Shown here: in pieces, positions 41,020-50,461 of the stretch
How positions within the stretch are numbered: position 1 is the stretch's first letter
Layout: the number at the start of each line of letters is the position of its first letter
From: Chryseobacterium sp.
Lineage (GTDB): Bacteria > Bacteroidota > Bacteroidia > Flavobacteriales > Weeksellaceae
Direction of reading: 5' to 3'
Assembly (NCBI GenBank): GCA_031286615.1
Contig: JAITUA010000019.1
Span: forward strand, 26,765-90,764
DNA length: 64,000 bases
Made by a program: the position numbers and the translations under genes
The notes under the pieces: model-generated
What the model saw: only the letters and a program-made list of their open reading frames with translations
Database searches by the model: none
Told to the model about the DNA's origin: nothing

Positions 41020-43788
41020 ATGAAAAATAAGAAAACTATTCTTTCGGCCTCTGTTTTATTTTTCCTCGGCGTATTTACTTATGGACAGGAAAAAGACAGT
41101 ATCAAAATAAATAAAGACAGTATAAAAACCAATAATGTAGAAGAAGTAGTGGTATTGGGATCAAGAGCCGGAGCAAGATCTAAAACAGACAGCCCGGTTC
41201 CTGTAGATGTATTTAATGTAAAAGAATCTTCTATAATCCTTCCACAAACAAATATTGGACAAATCCTTAATGCAGTAGCTCCTTCATTTACTTCAACCAT
41301 TCAGACCAACTCGGATGGAACAGACCATTTGGATCCTGCACAGCTGAGAGGTTTGGGACCAGATCAGGTATTGGTTTTGGTTAATGGAAAAAGAAGACAC
41401 ACTTCAGCATTAGTGAATGTAAACGGAACACCCGGAAGAGGTACTGTAGGAACGGATTTAAATGCCATTCCGTCTTTTGCATTAAACAGAATAGAGGTAT
41501 TAAGAGACGGAGCTGCGGCACAATATGGGTCTGATGCCATCGCCGGAGTAATCAATCTTGATCTGAAAAGAGATACAGGAAAACTGGCAGGACAAATCAG
41601 CTACGGAGGAAATTTAACACCTGCGGCTAATGACCATACCGGAGAGTTTGACGGACAGAATATTCAGCTGGATCTGAACTATGGTAATAAAATCGGAACC
41701 AAAGGTGGTTTCTTCAATATTACCTGGTCTTCACAGTTCAGAAATCCTACTTATAGAGCCGGAACAGAAAGCGGACCTATCTATAATGCTTATAACGCGA
41801 TAGAACAGCGAGCATTAAACGATGGAGTGAATCTTTCTTCTCTTTTTACGAATATAAACAATACTCCCAATTCACAGCAGCTTGTGAATTATATCCATCA
41901 GTATGCCCAGAATGTAAACTACTTTTCTCAGGATCTGCAAAATTCAATTCAGGGAGCGAATACTATTTCAGGATTACAAAATGTTTTGAAATCTGCCAAT
42001 TTTACCAGAGATCAGCTTAATTATTTTACCGATCAGGAACTGGCGTACAGAGGACAGTCCAGAAAAGACTACAATATGCAGGTGGGACAGTCTAAACTTA
42101 ATAACCACCAGCTTTTTATAAATGCTGAACTGCCAATCAGTGACAATTGGAAAGTTTATACTTTTGGAGGATATAGTTTAAGACACGGAACTTCCGGAGG
42201 ATTTTACAGAAGACCAAGTGAAAGCAGAACCTTTACAGGATTATATCCTAACGGGTATCTTCCACAGATTGGAACAGATATTCAGGATATTTCACTGGCT
42301 GCAGGAATCAAAGGAAAATGGGACGGCTGGAATATTGATTTCAGTAATACCTACGGGCAGAATTCATTTACTTATAACATTCAAAACACAGGAAATACTT
42401 CTTTACGCTTTGCTTCACCAAGGGAATTTAATGCCGGAGGACTGCGATTTTCTCAAAATACCATCAATTTAGATTTCTCCAAAAAATATGATGTATGGGA
42501 AGGAATCAATGTTGCTTTCGGAGCTGAGCACCGCTATGAGAATTTTAAAATTACTCAGGGAGAAGAAGCTTCTTATGCAACTTATGACGCATCCGGAAAT
42601 GTATGGAACGGAAATTCTGTAAGACCTACTGATTTCTTCGGGGCATTACTTCCGGGAGGATCACAGGTATTCAATGGATTTAAACCTGAGAATGCAGTGG
42701 ATAAAAACAGACAGTCGGTGGCAGCTTATGCAGATGTAGAATTTAACTTTACCAACTGGTTATTGGTAGATGCGGCAGCGAGATATGAAAATTATTCTGA
42801 TTTCGGATCGACATTTAATTATAAATTAGCTTCAAGAATAAAGGTTGCCCCTAATTTCAATGTGAGATTGGCAGGTTCCACAGGGTTCAGAGCTCCGTCT
42901 ATCCACCAGATTTATTATAATGTAACTTCTACGTTGTTTACGAATAATCAACTTTTGGAGGTGGGAACTTTCAGTAATGATTCTCAGCTGGCGGGATTGC
43001 TGGATATGCCAAAACTGAAGCAGGAAACTTCCAAATCAGCAAGTGTAGGATTTACCTATAAGATTCCTTCAGCAGGGCTAAGTTTCACAGCGGACGGATA
43101 TTTCACAAGAATTGATAACCGTATCATCCTTACAGATCAGTTTTTAAGAGCGAACGTTCCTCAGAAGGCACAGGATGCCTATGATCAATTGGGAATCAAT
43201 GCCGCACAGTTCTTTACCAATGCAATTGATACAGAAACAAAAGGGGTAGATGTAGTAATTTCGCATAATGTAAGATTTTCAGGAATAAAACTTGATAATA
43301 ACTTTGCTATTAACCTTAATAAAACCAAGCAGGTAGGAGATATCCACTCAGCAGGGCTTTTACAGTCACCACAGCTTGAAAAAGTATATTTTTCTGAAAA
43401 ATCAAGAGTGTATCTGGAAGAAGCTGTACCTAGAGTTAAAGCCAGTCTTTCACACACACTTTCATGGAAGAATGCTACATTCTATCTGAGAAATACCTAT
43501 TTCGGAAAAGTAACAGGTGCTGATATTATTGATGTAAACGGAGACGGAATCATTGATTTCAATGAACACCAGCAGATCGGAGATAAGATCATTACTGATA
43601 TATCTGCAGCTTACCAATTTACTAGAAATGTAGGATTGACTTTAGGAGTGAACAATTTGTTTGATATTTATCCAACAAAAAACCTTGCTGCCTCTACGAA
43701 TAACGATCAATTTATCTATTCACGTTCCACTTCACAGTTTGGGCAGAATGGGAGATATGTCTTCGCAAGACTTAATTTCAATTTTTAA
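41020..43788 (+). CDS. TonB-dependent outer-membrane receptor
   Basis: A 922-residue outer-membrane protein. Residues 1-22 are a signal peptide (ending TYGQ). EEVVVLGSRAGARSKTDSPV looks like the TonB box/start of the plug. The plug contains LRGLGPDQVLVLVNGKRRH and IEVLRDGAAAQYGSDAIAGV. A large beta-barrel follows, ending in the aromatic RYVFARLNFNF. There is no carboxypeptidase-like N-terminal domain and no SusD partner. One extracellular loop holds an EF-hand-like motif DVNGDGIIDFNE (residues 838-849), a possible calcium site. The ligand is unknown. The gene has its own promoter and terminator. Confidence 0.93.
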   Translation: MKNKKTILSASVLFFLGVFTYGQEKDSIKINKDSIKTNNVEEVVVLGSRAGARSKTDSPVPVDVFNVKESSIILPQTNIGQILNAVAPSFTSTIQTNSDGTDHLDPAQLRGLGPDQVLVLVNGKRRHTSALVNVNGTPGRGTVGTDLNAIPSFALNRIEVLRDGAAAQYGSDAIAGVINLDLKRDTGKLAGQISYGGNLTPAANDHTGEFDGQNIQLDLNYGNKIGTKGGFFNITWSSQFRNPTYRAGTESGPIYNAYNAIEQRALNDGVNLSSLFTNINNTPNSQQLVNYIHQYAQNVNYFSQDLQNSIQGANTISGLQNVLKSANFTRDQLNYFTDQELAYRGQSRKDYNMQVGQSKLNNHQLFINAELPISDNWKVYTFGGYSLRHGTSGGFYRRPSESRTFTGLYPNGYLPQIGTDIQDISLAAGIKGKWDGWNIDFSNTYGQNSFTYNIQNTGNTSLRFASPREFNAGGLRFSQNTINLDFSKKYDVWEGINVAFGAEHRYENFKITQGEEASYATYDASGNVWNGNSVRPTDFFGALLPGGSQVFNGFKPENAVDKNRQSVAAYADVEFNFTNWLLVDAAARYENYSDFGSTFNYKLASRIKVAPNFNVRLAGSTGFRAPSIHQIYYNVTSTLFTNNQLLEVGTFSNDSQLAGLLDMPKLKQETSKSASVGFTYKIPSAGLSFTADGYFTRIDNRIILTDQFLRANVPQKAQDAYDQLGINAAQFFTNAIDTETKGVDVVISHNVRFSGIKLDNNFAINLNKTKQVGDIHSAGLLQSPQLEKVYFSEKSRVYLEEAVPRVKASLSHTLSWKNATFYLRNTYFGKVTGADIIDVNGDGIIDFNEHQQIGDKIITDISAAYQFTRNVGLTLGVNNLFDIYPTKNLAASTNNDQFIYSRSTSQFGQNGRYVFARLNFNF

Positions 43789-43813
43789 ATAAAACTACCG
43801 ATAATGTTTATAA

Positions 43814-43846
43814 AAAAAACAGTTCAGAAATTCTGAACTGTTTTTT
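43814..43846 (+). terminator. Terminator after the TonB receptor gene
   Basis: AAAAAACAGTTCAGAA and TTCTGAACTGTTTTTT form a long, perfect stem around A, 25 bases after the stop. Confidence 0.88.
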
Positions 43847-43863
43847 ATGAACTTTTATTTTTG

Positions 43864-43978
43864 AACCATTAAGATTTAATAAGAGTTTAAGAGTATTAAG
43901 ATAAGCTTAGCTTTAAGCTTAAAATCAGAATAATTCATCTTAACTATACTTTATTTCTTCAATCCATTCTTAATGGTT
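43864..43978. repeat. Intergenic inverted repeat (family H)
   Basis: AACCATTAAGA (43864-43874) and TCTTAATGGTT (43968-43978) are perfect 11-bp inverted arms around about 93 bases. Inside lies a smaller dyad around AAGCTTAGCTTTAAGCTT (43903-43920). It lies between the TonB receptor terminator and the end of cstA. It is different in sequence from family A. Only one copy is seen in this window. Confidence 0.6.
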
Positions 43979-44000
43979 TTAAATTTATAGAATGTGAATT

Positions 44001-45842
44001 TTATCTTTCTACCAGTTCTTTCACAGGTTCTCCATAATGATCAACCACTGTTTTGTTGATCTGAAGCAGTTGATACCATTTCCTGAAAGCACCTATAAAT
44101 ACAATAAGCATCAGAATCATTGCTGTTGCCGCTAATGCAGCCAGTAAGTACTGTCCTTTTGGGATATAAATAGCGGTCACCTGGATGTACCCGGCCCAGA
44201 ATGTAATTCCGGCCATGAACACTCCCGGAACAGCAGAGCATAAAGCATATTTTCCCCTGTTCATTCTTATCAGCATTGTGGTACAGACGATAAGTCCGCA
44301 GGCAGCCAGCAGCTGATTACTGATTCCGAATAACGGCCAGATGCTGTTCACATTTCCGGTATAGACCAGATATCCCCAGGCAAAAGTGAAAAGAAGACTG
44401 CTGATAATAATTCCCGGAATCCAGTTTTTATCATTAAATTTTGGAACTACAGAACCCAGCATTTCCTGTAAGAAGAAACGTCCCACTCTTGTTCCTGCAT
44501 CAATGGCAGTAAGAATAAATACCGCTTCAAACATAATCGCAAAATTATACCAGTAAGCCGTAAGCTGATCCATATAAGGAATTTTGTTGAAGATATGAGC
44601 CATCCCTACAGCCAGAGATACCGCTCCTCCGGTTCTGCCGTAAAGATCAATTCCTATTTTCTGAGAATAATAATCAATATCTACTCCATGTAAAGAAGGG
44701 TGAGTTGCCAAAAATGAATCATAAGCCTCTTTTGGGGTATTGATCGCAAAATAATCACCAGGCATCAATGTACAAGCTGCAATAAGTGCCATCAATGCTA
44801 CGAAACCTTCAACAAGCATGGCTCCGTATCCTACAAAAAGAATTTCTCTTTCCTTATTAAGCATTTTCGGAGTTGTTCCCGTAGCAATCACCGCATGGAA
44901 CCCGGAAATGGCTCCACAGGCAATCACGATAAAAATAAAAGGAAGTACAGGTCCGCCAATAATAGGGCCTCCACCATTGACAAAAGCTGTGATAGCCGGC
45001 ATCTGTATAGTTGGGTGAATCACAATGACCCCGATAGCCAGCATGATAATAGTTCCAATCTTTAAATAAGTGGAAAGATAATCCCTTGGAACTAAAAGCA
45101 GCCACACCGGTAGTACAGAAGCAATAAACCCATATAGAGGAATCGCGATAGAAATTGTTTTAATATCCCAGGAAAATAAATTATTCATGGTAGGATTCTG
45201 CATTAGAGTATGCCCTCCGATGATTCCGGCAATCAAAAGGATGCCGCCTAAAATACTGGCAAACAAGACACTGTTCTTTTTATAGCGCATGATTAGTCCC
45301 ATGATAATGGCAATAGGCATGGTAATGGCTACCGTAAAAAGAGACCATGAAGCTTCATGCATAGCATTGATACAAGCCAACGATAAACCGGCCAGTGTAA
45401 GAATCAGGATGAATAAGATGGCAAACCCCGCTACAGTTCCAGTTGCTTTTCCAATTTCTTTAGAAGCGATGGTCGCAAGACTTTGCCCTTTGTGTCTCAC
45501 AGAAGCAAAGAGTACAACCATATCATGAACTCCGCCTCCCAATACGCAGCCAATCAGAATCCATAATGCTCCCGGAAGATACCCGAACTGAGCAGCAAGA
45601 ACAGGCCCTACTAATGGCCCTGCAGCCGCAATTGCAGCAAAATGATGCCCGAAAAGTACATTTTTATTGGTGGCGACATAATCTTTACCATCTGCAAATT
45701 CTACCGCAGGAGTCATATTCTGGTCGTTAAGCCTGAGAACTTTATTGGCAATAAAAATACCATAAACACGGTAAGCTATCGCAAAAATAAGAACAGATGC
45801 AAATATGAGTGTAAGCGCATTAATATTATTCAAAGAATCCAT
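44001..45842 (-). CDS. cstA: CstA-family peptide/pyruvate transporter
   Basis: A 613-residue, highly hydrophobic inner-membrane protein of the carbon starvation CstA family, with about 16 segments. Conserved features include NKNVLFGHHFAAIAAAGPLV near residue 58, GCVLGGGVHDMVVLFASVRH near residue 97 and CGAISGFHAVIATGTTPKML near residue 308. Members import peptides or pyruvate when carbon is scarce. Length is shorter than E. coli CstA (~700). The gene appears monocistronic. Which substrate it carries is not known. Confidence 0.93.
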   Translation of the reverse strand: MDSLNNINALTLIFASVLIFAIAYRVYGIFIANKVLRLNDQNMTPAVEFADGKDYVATNKNVLFGHHFAAIAAAGPLVGPVLAAQFGYLPGALWILIGCVLGGGVHDMVVLFASVRHKGQSLATIASKEIGKATGTVAGFAILFILILTLAGLSLACINAMHEASWSLFTVAITMPIAIIMGLIMRYKKNSVLFASILGGILLIAGIIGGHTLMQNPTMNNLFSWDIKTISIAIPLYGFIASVLPVWLLLVPRDYLSTYLKIGTIIMLAIGVIVIHPTIQMPAITAFVNGGGPIIGGPVLPFIFIVIACGAISGFHAVIATGTTPKMLNKEREILFVGYGAMLVEGFVALMALIAACTLMPGDYFAINTPKEAYDSFLATHPSLHGVDIDYYSQKIGIDLYGRTGGAVSLAVGMAHIFNKIPYMDQLTAYWYNFAIMFEAVFILTAIDAGTRVGRFFLQEMLGSVVPKFNDKNWIPGIIISSLLFTFAWGYLVYTGNVNSIWPLFGISNQLLAACGLIVCTTMLIRMNRGKYALCSAVPGVFMAGITFWAGYIQVTAIYIPKGQYLLAALAATAMILMLIVFIGAFRKWYQLLQINKTVVDHYGEPVKELVER

Positions 45843-46036
45843 ATTGCTTATTTTTTTTAATGAATAATTAAGTTATTGGTTGTTTTATTAAATATAATTT
45901 AAACAATAGCCAAGGTAATTAATTTTCAATTAAAAAATAGTCGTATGTATATCAATCTAGCATATTTGTTGTTTTAATATAATTTATTAGATTGATTTTT
46001 AATAATTTAATATTATTTTACGTTGAATTAACTATA

Positions 46037-47071
46037 TTATCTTTTTTGCGAGATGATAAAATCCACCATTTGATCTGTCATCTGTTCTAACACCGCTTTA
46101 TCCGTAGTCCCAAAGCCATGTACTCCGCCATCAATGACAACCAAAGAATTCTGCACTTTTGCTCTGTTGAGCTTTCTATGAAGTTTTTTAGACTGGCTTA
46201 AAGGAACAACTTTATCTTTATTGCCCTGCATAATTAAAGTAGGAACCCCTCCCGAAACAAAATATACTGGAGACAGAGTTTTAAGATACTCTATAGATCT
46301 GTCCTGGTCTTTTCTGATATCATAGCCGGAAATTCCTTTCACTAGATTTTCCTGTAAACCGACAATTTTTTTTGACATTAATCCGATCATTCCTACCGGA
46401 ATTGTTCCTAATCTTGTGTGGAAAAGCTTGTTAAGATCAGCCGGACCATAATGATCAATCACATAATTTACTTTCGCAGAATAAGATGAAAGTTCCGGAC
46501 TTCCCAGATAAGTATTGTCAGGAGTATAGGCTGCCAGAAGGGAAAGGTGAGCTCCGGCTGAAGCCCCGAAAAGGCCAATGTTATTCGTATCAAGGCCATA
46601 TTTTTCAGCATTCTTTCTGACCCATCTTACTGCATCTTTAGTGTCTTCTAAAGGCGAAGGAAAATGGATGCTGTCACTCAAAAGCGTATAATTGATACTG
46701 ATGACTGCATATTGTTTGGCCATCAGTTTTTGAATGGTTGTTTCAAGATAATTATCGGCATGAACCACTTTATCGCCTTCTATCCAACCACCTCCGTGAA
46801 CGTAGATCAGTACCGGAAGTTTTTCATTAGCAGCATTTTTAGGAATATACAAATCCAGAGCAAGAGGTTTTCCTTTTCTGTTGGTTTTGTAAACAATATC
46901 TTCAGAAACTGTTGCAATTTCAGGAAGTAAAGTACTTTTTACAGGAGGAGTCTTTACCGGGACTTGTGAAAAATTCTGTGAAAAAAATAAATTTGATATA
47001 CTTAAAAATAAAATAAAAAACAGGTTTGTTAAAAACCTGTAGATTGATATGTTGTATATGGATGATTTCAT
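46037..47071 (-). CDS. Exported alpha/beta hydrolase (HSL/carboxylesterase type)
   Basis: A 344-residue hydrolase with a hydrophobic N-terminus (residues ~13-31) that is a signal peptide or anchor. YVHGGGWIEGD is the oxyanion HGGG motif, GLFGASAGAHLSLL carries the nucleophile S171, IMQGNKDKVVPL the acid Asp and DGGVHGFG the His. This is the acetyl-esterase/xylan esterase or lipase family (BD-FAE-like). The substrate is not known; carbohydrate ester removal is common in Bacteroidota. The DUF3037 gene ends 22 bases upstream on the same strand. Confidence 0.88.
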   Translation of the reverse strand: MKSSIYNISIYRFLTNLFFILFLSISNLFFSQNFSQVPVKTPPVKSTLLPEIATVSEDIVYKTNRKGKPLALDLYIPKNAANEKLPVLIYVHGGGWIEGDKVVHADNYLETTIQKLMAKQYAVISINYTLLSDSIHFPSPLEDTKDAVRWVRKNAEKYGLDTNNIGLFGASAGAHLSLLAAYTPDNTYLGSPELSSYSAKVNYVIDHYGPADLNKLFHTRLGTIPVGMIGLMSKKIVGLQENLVKGISGYDIRKDQDRSIEYLKTLSPVYFVSGGVPTLIMQGNKDKVVPLSQSKKLHRKLNRAKVQNSLVVIDGGVHGFGTTDKAVLEQMTDQMVDFIISQKR

Positions 47072-47093
47072 AATAAACTTTTTAGAAGGTGTG

Positions 47094-47477
47094 TTATTTT
47101 ACTAACTCCTCAAAAAGTTTACCAAAAGTATTATTTAAGTCTTTGGATTTTCCCGGATGAGGCCTGGAAGTTTGCACCACAGCACTCCTTACAGCCGTCA
47201 GCCAGCGAAAACGTTCAGGAATATCAAGCAAAGCAATAGGGCCGCCGTCTTTATCACCATTGGCAATTTTCTGAAAACTTTCAAGATTCCGGATAATATC
47301 TTCATAATCCAGCTTACTGTGCATGAGTTTAAATTTATCAGGACACAAATAGAATTCTACCCTGATGAATTTTTCCCTTTTGGAAAACATCACCAGCCCG
47401 ATATTGAAAAATTCTTCTCTTTCAACTTTAGGTACCAAGCGTATTACCGCATATTCATATATTTTATCCTCTTGCAT
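47094..47477 (-). CDS. DUF3037 protein, partner of a HipA-like kinase
   Basis: A 127-residue DUF3037 protein, recognised from EYAVIRLVPKVEREEFFNIG at the start and IALLDIPERFRWLTAVRSAV later. Function is unknown. Its start overlaps the end of the HipA-like kinase gene by 14 bases, and the two families are, to my knowledge, usually found together. The acidic/hydrophobic make-up and lack of a DNA-binding motif argue against a HipB-like antitoxin. Confidence 0.88.
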   Translation of the reverse strand: MQEDKIYEYAVIRLVPKVEREEFFNIGLVMFSKREKFIRVEFYLCPDKFKLMHSKLDYEDIIRNLESFQKIANGDKDGGPIALLDIPERFRWLTAVRSAVVQTSRPHPGKSKDLNNTFGKLFEELVK

Positions 47478-48237
47478 TTTTAGCTTCGTTTATAAAGATT
47501 TGAGAATTTTCTAATCTGGTTTTCAGAAACTGAAAATAGATCTCACGGATTTCGTCAGGCGTTTCATCAGCATCATTCCAGTGCAGCCAGTCTTCAGGAA
47601 TTGTATTGACAATCTCCCTGAAAAGAGTTTCATTCAGTACTTCATGAGCAAATTGATCCGCTTCGTCAAGCATTTTTGCCTTAGGAAGAAGTACATGGTC
47701 TTTCACATATTTGAAAGGCGTTTTTGCCACTGTATCAAAATTCTGCCATGAATGGTGGAAGTAGAACGAAGCACCATTATCAATGATCCATAGCTCTTTA
47801 TTCCACATTAGCATATTAGTATTCCTGAAAGTACGGTCAATATTGGTAATGAAAGCATCCAGCCATACTATTTTTGAGGCCAGAAGAGGATCAACACTTA
47901 CTCCCGGATCATAAGTGATGGAACCGGAAAGGTAATGCAGCCCAAGATTCAGACCTTCGGAAAATTTAAGAAGATCCTGTATTTCTTCATCGGCTTCAGT
48001 TCTTCCGAAATCGGCATCAACATTGATAAAAACCAGTTCAGGAATTTTTAGTCCCAATGCTTCGGTAATCTTTCCACCTAAAAGTTCAGAGATCAGCATT
48101 TTTACCCCATGGCCTGCGCCACGGAATTTTAATACATATTTGAAATCATCATCAGCTTCTGCCAGAGCAGGAAGAGACCCTCCTTCTCTCAATGGCAGAA
48201 TGTAACGCGTCACGGTTACAGTTCTTAAATTCTGCAT
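47464..48237 (-). CDS. HipA-like protein kinase
   Basis: A 257-residue HipA-family kinase-like protein. YVLKFRGAGHG (K37) fits the nucleotide-binding lysine region, ITNIDRTFRNTNML holds the catalytic D134 with N139/N141, and WIIDNGASF carries the metal-binding D153. It is shorter than HipA (~440) and lacks the N-subdomain-1 and any adjacent HipB-type antitoxin. The DUF3037 gene overlaps its 3' end. A kinase activity is likely by these residues; target unknown, and a toxin role is unproven. Confidence 0.85.
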   Translation of the reverse strand: MQNLRTVTVTRYILPLREGGSLPALAEADDDFKYVLKFRGAGHGVKMLISELLGGKITEALGLKIPELVFINVDADFGRTEADEEIQDLLKFSEGLNLGLHYLSGSITYDPGVSVDPLLASKIVWLDAFITNIDRTFRNTNMLMWNKELWIIDNGASFYFHHSWQNFDTVAKTPFKYVKDHVLLPKAKMLDEADQFAHEVLNETLFREIVNTIPEDWLHWNDADETPDEIREIYFQFLKTRLENSQIFINEAKNARG

Positions 48238-48252
48238 GAAGCAAAAATAAGG

Positions 48253-49509
48253 TTATTTTTTTATAATCTTTTTAGTGAATTCTTTTTCACCAGCTTTATA
48301 TTGTAAAAAATAAACTCCGCTGCTCAAATGCTGAAGCGGTAGAATATATCCTGAATGTGTTTTATTCAAATGATAATGAACGATTCTTCCGGAAATATCT
48401 GTAAATGAAAGTACTTCAATTCTCTTTTTAGAAGTAATGTTAATAAGATGTTGGGCAGGATTAGGATAAATCTGAACCGGATCTTCAATAGATGTTTCTG
48501 CTGTATTTAAGGTGTTTACCACAACCAGTTTTGTTTTAGTAGTAGTGACTCCGCAGGCAGCTGTTGTCAGCTTTACATTATAATTTCCTGCTGCAGGGTA
48601 GGTATGTGCCGGATTTTCGAGAGTTGAGGTTGTGCCATCACCAAAATCCCATGAATATGCGGATGCATTCTGTGTTGTGTTGGTAAACTGAACTGTTCCT
48701 GCTCCGGTAAGCTGATAGGTGAATCTGCTGTGAACATCATTATTCGTTACAAACCATTTAGCAGGCTGATTATAAACCTCTGTTTTAACGATGTCTTTGA
48801 TCAACTGAGCCTGTACAGGGCTAAGATTCCCGTTAAAAGGAATTTGTGTAGGATCTTTCTTGAATAAAATAGTATAAAAGGTATACGCGGCAGCCATAGA
48901 ACCAATATAGCTGGGATGTGATTCATCCTGATCATACAATTCAATAGCAGGGTTTTGCTCTCTGATCGTTCTCCATACTTTACCAACAGGTGAAACAATA
49001 CCTTCATTAGTCGATGCCATTTCCATATAGCGGTTATAAATCTGAGTATCCATTCCCTGATAGGTACAGACAGCAGGAAGTCCCGGACAATTCGCGGCAT
49101 CTCCGTTTTTACGGCCCCAGGTCATATAGAAGATTACATTTCCGCAGGGATTTGATGTTTTAATCAAATTGGAAAGCAGAAGCGCATAAGGATATACCTG
49201 ATTTTGAACCTGAGACTCCGGAAATGACGGAAGCTGACTCTGTTCCTGTAATACGACATAATCCCAGTTTCCCTGATTGATGGTTGAAATCACATCCGGG
49301 TTGCTGGAGTGATCCTGCAGTGTGGATCCGCCCGGTGTATGACTGTGATGCTCCAGTACATCGCCGTTAGAAGCAGCAATACTTTGGATGAGGTTAGGCA
49401 AATCATTAACGTAAGTATAACTGTTCCCGATAAAGAACACCCTTTTGGTCGTCTGACTGAGGATAAAAGAAAAAGTAATTAAAAATAAAAGAAGTAGAGT
49501 TTTTTTCAT
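48253..49509 (-). CDS. Secreted SGNH-type/DUF4886 protein with PKD domain and T9SS tag
   Basis: A 418-residue secreted protein. After a signal peptide (ending SFILSQ), KRVFFIGNSYTYVNDLPNL is the SGNH block I (GNSYT), and DQDESHPSYIGSMAAA carries the Asp-x-x-His of block V, as in DUF4886/SGNH hydrolases. A PKD domain (YSWDFGDGTTSTLENPAHTY) follows, then a type A T9SS sorting domain (VQIYPNPAQHLINI ... GVYFLQYKAGEKEFTKK). Probably an esterase or glycan deacylase on the surface; substrate unknown. Confidence 0.87.
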   Translation of the reverse strand: MKKTLLLLFLITFSFILSQTTKRVFFIGNSYTYVNDLPNLIQSIAASNGDVLEHHSHTPGGSTLQDHSSNPDVISTINQGNWDYVVLQEQSQLPSFPESQVQNQVYPYALLLSNLIKTSNPCGNVIFYMTWGRKNGDAANCPGLPAVCTYQGMDTQIYNRYMEMASTNEGIVSPVGKVWRTIREQNPAIELYDQDESHPSYIGSMAAAYTFYTILFKKDPTQIPFNGNLSPVQAQLIKDIVKTEVYNQPAKWFVTNNDVHSRFTYQLTGAGTVQFTNTTQNASAYSWDFGDGTTSTLENPAHTYPAAGNYNVKLTTAACGVTTTKTKLVVVNTLNTAETSIEDPVQIYPNPAQHLINITSKKRIEVLSFTDISGRIVHYHLNKTHSGYILPLQHLSSGVYFLQYKAGEKEFTKKIIKK

Positions 49510-49570
49510 AAATTTCAGTTTAAATTAATCCCATAAATATAAATAATATTAAATAAAACCCGTTTATTTT

Positions 49571-50413
49571 ATGAATTTGATTAGTGAAAAGAATATATAT
49601 TTAGAAAATAAAGAAACAAAAGGTTTTCTTGCTGATGTTTTTTATAAAGACACTGGAAAAAAACTTCCGCTGGTGCTGTTTGTTCATGGATACAAAGGGT
49701 ATAAAGATTGGGGAGCATGGAATCTGATGGCAGAAAAGTTTGCTGAAGCAGGTTTTTTCTTCGTAAAGTTTAATTTTTCCTATAATGGAACTACCACAGA
49801 TGATCCGTACAATTTTGGAGATCTTGAAGCTTTTGGCCAGAATAATTATTCCAAAGAGCTTTCTGACCTTGGAGTGGTCATTGATCACTTTAGTAAAGAT
49901 CCACATGTAGATGAGGATAAAATCGTTCTGATAGGTCACAGCAGGGGAGGAGGGATTTCTATTATTAAAACTTTTGAAGATGAAAGAATTAACGGGCTGA
50001 TTACTTTGGCCAGTGTGGATACTTTAGACCGCTTTCCCAAAGGAGAAGCATTTGAAAACTGGAAGAAGAATGGAGTTTATTATGCTCTGAACGGGCGTAC
50101 CAAACAGGAAATGCCTCACTATTATCAGTTTTATGAGGATTACGAAAAAGATATTCACCGTTTTGATGTAGAAAGAGCCACAGAAATGGCTAAAGCTTAT
50201 ATGCTGATTATTCATGGAACAAACGATGAAGCTGTAGAAGTAAAACAGGCAGAACACCTTCATCTTCTTCACCCAAATTCTGAACTATTTCTGATTGAAA
50301 ATGCCAATCATACTTTCGGAGCGAGAGAGCCCTGGACTGACAAGGATTTACCCAAAGATTTGAATATTGTAATCGAAAAATGTATTGATTTTATCAAAGA
50401 AAAATTGAAATAA
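49571..50413 (+). CDS. Cytosolic alpha/beta hydrolase
   Basis: A 280-residue alpha/beta hydrolase of the dienelactone/feruloyl-esterase type. LFVHGYKGYKDWGAW forms the oxyanion region. The nucleophile is S124 in VLIGHSRGGGIS, the acid is in HGTNDEAVEV and the base is the His in IENANHTFG. No signal peptide. The gene stands alone, divergent from the T9SS-tagged SGNH gene. Substrate unknown. Confidence 0.88.
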   Translation: MNLISEKNIYLENKETKGFLADVFYKDTGKKLPLVLFVHGYKGYKDWGAWNLMAEKFAEAGFFFVKFNFSYNGTTTDDPYNFGDLEAFGQNNYSKELSDLGVVIDHFSKDPHVDEDKIVLIGHSRGGGISIIKTFEDERINGLITLASVDTLDRFPKGEAFENWKKNGVYYALNGRTKQEMPHYYQFYEDYEKDIHRFDVERATEMAKAYMLIIHGTNDEAVEVKQAEHLHLLHPNSELFLIENANHTFGAREPWTDKDLPKDLNIVIEKCIDFIKEKLK

Positions 50414-50461
50414 AACGTTTAAAACTACGTTATTATAAATTAACCACCATAAAGTATAATT

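Noticed and set aside
47094-48237. Classical HipBA toxin-antitoxin system
   Set aside because: The kinase is much shorter than HipA and the neighbour (DUF3037) shows no DNA-binding motif, so a HipB-type antitoxin is not supported.
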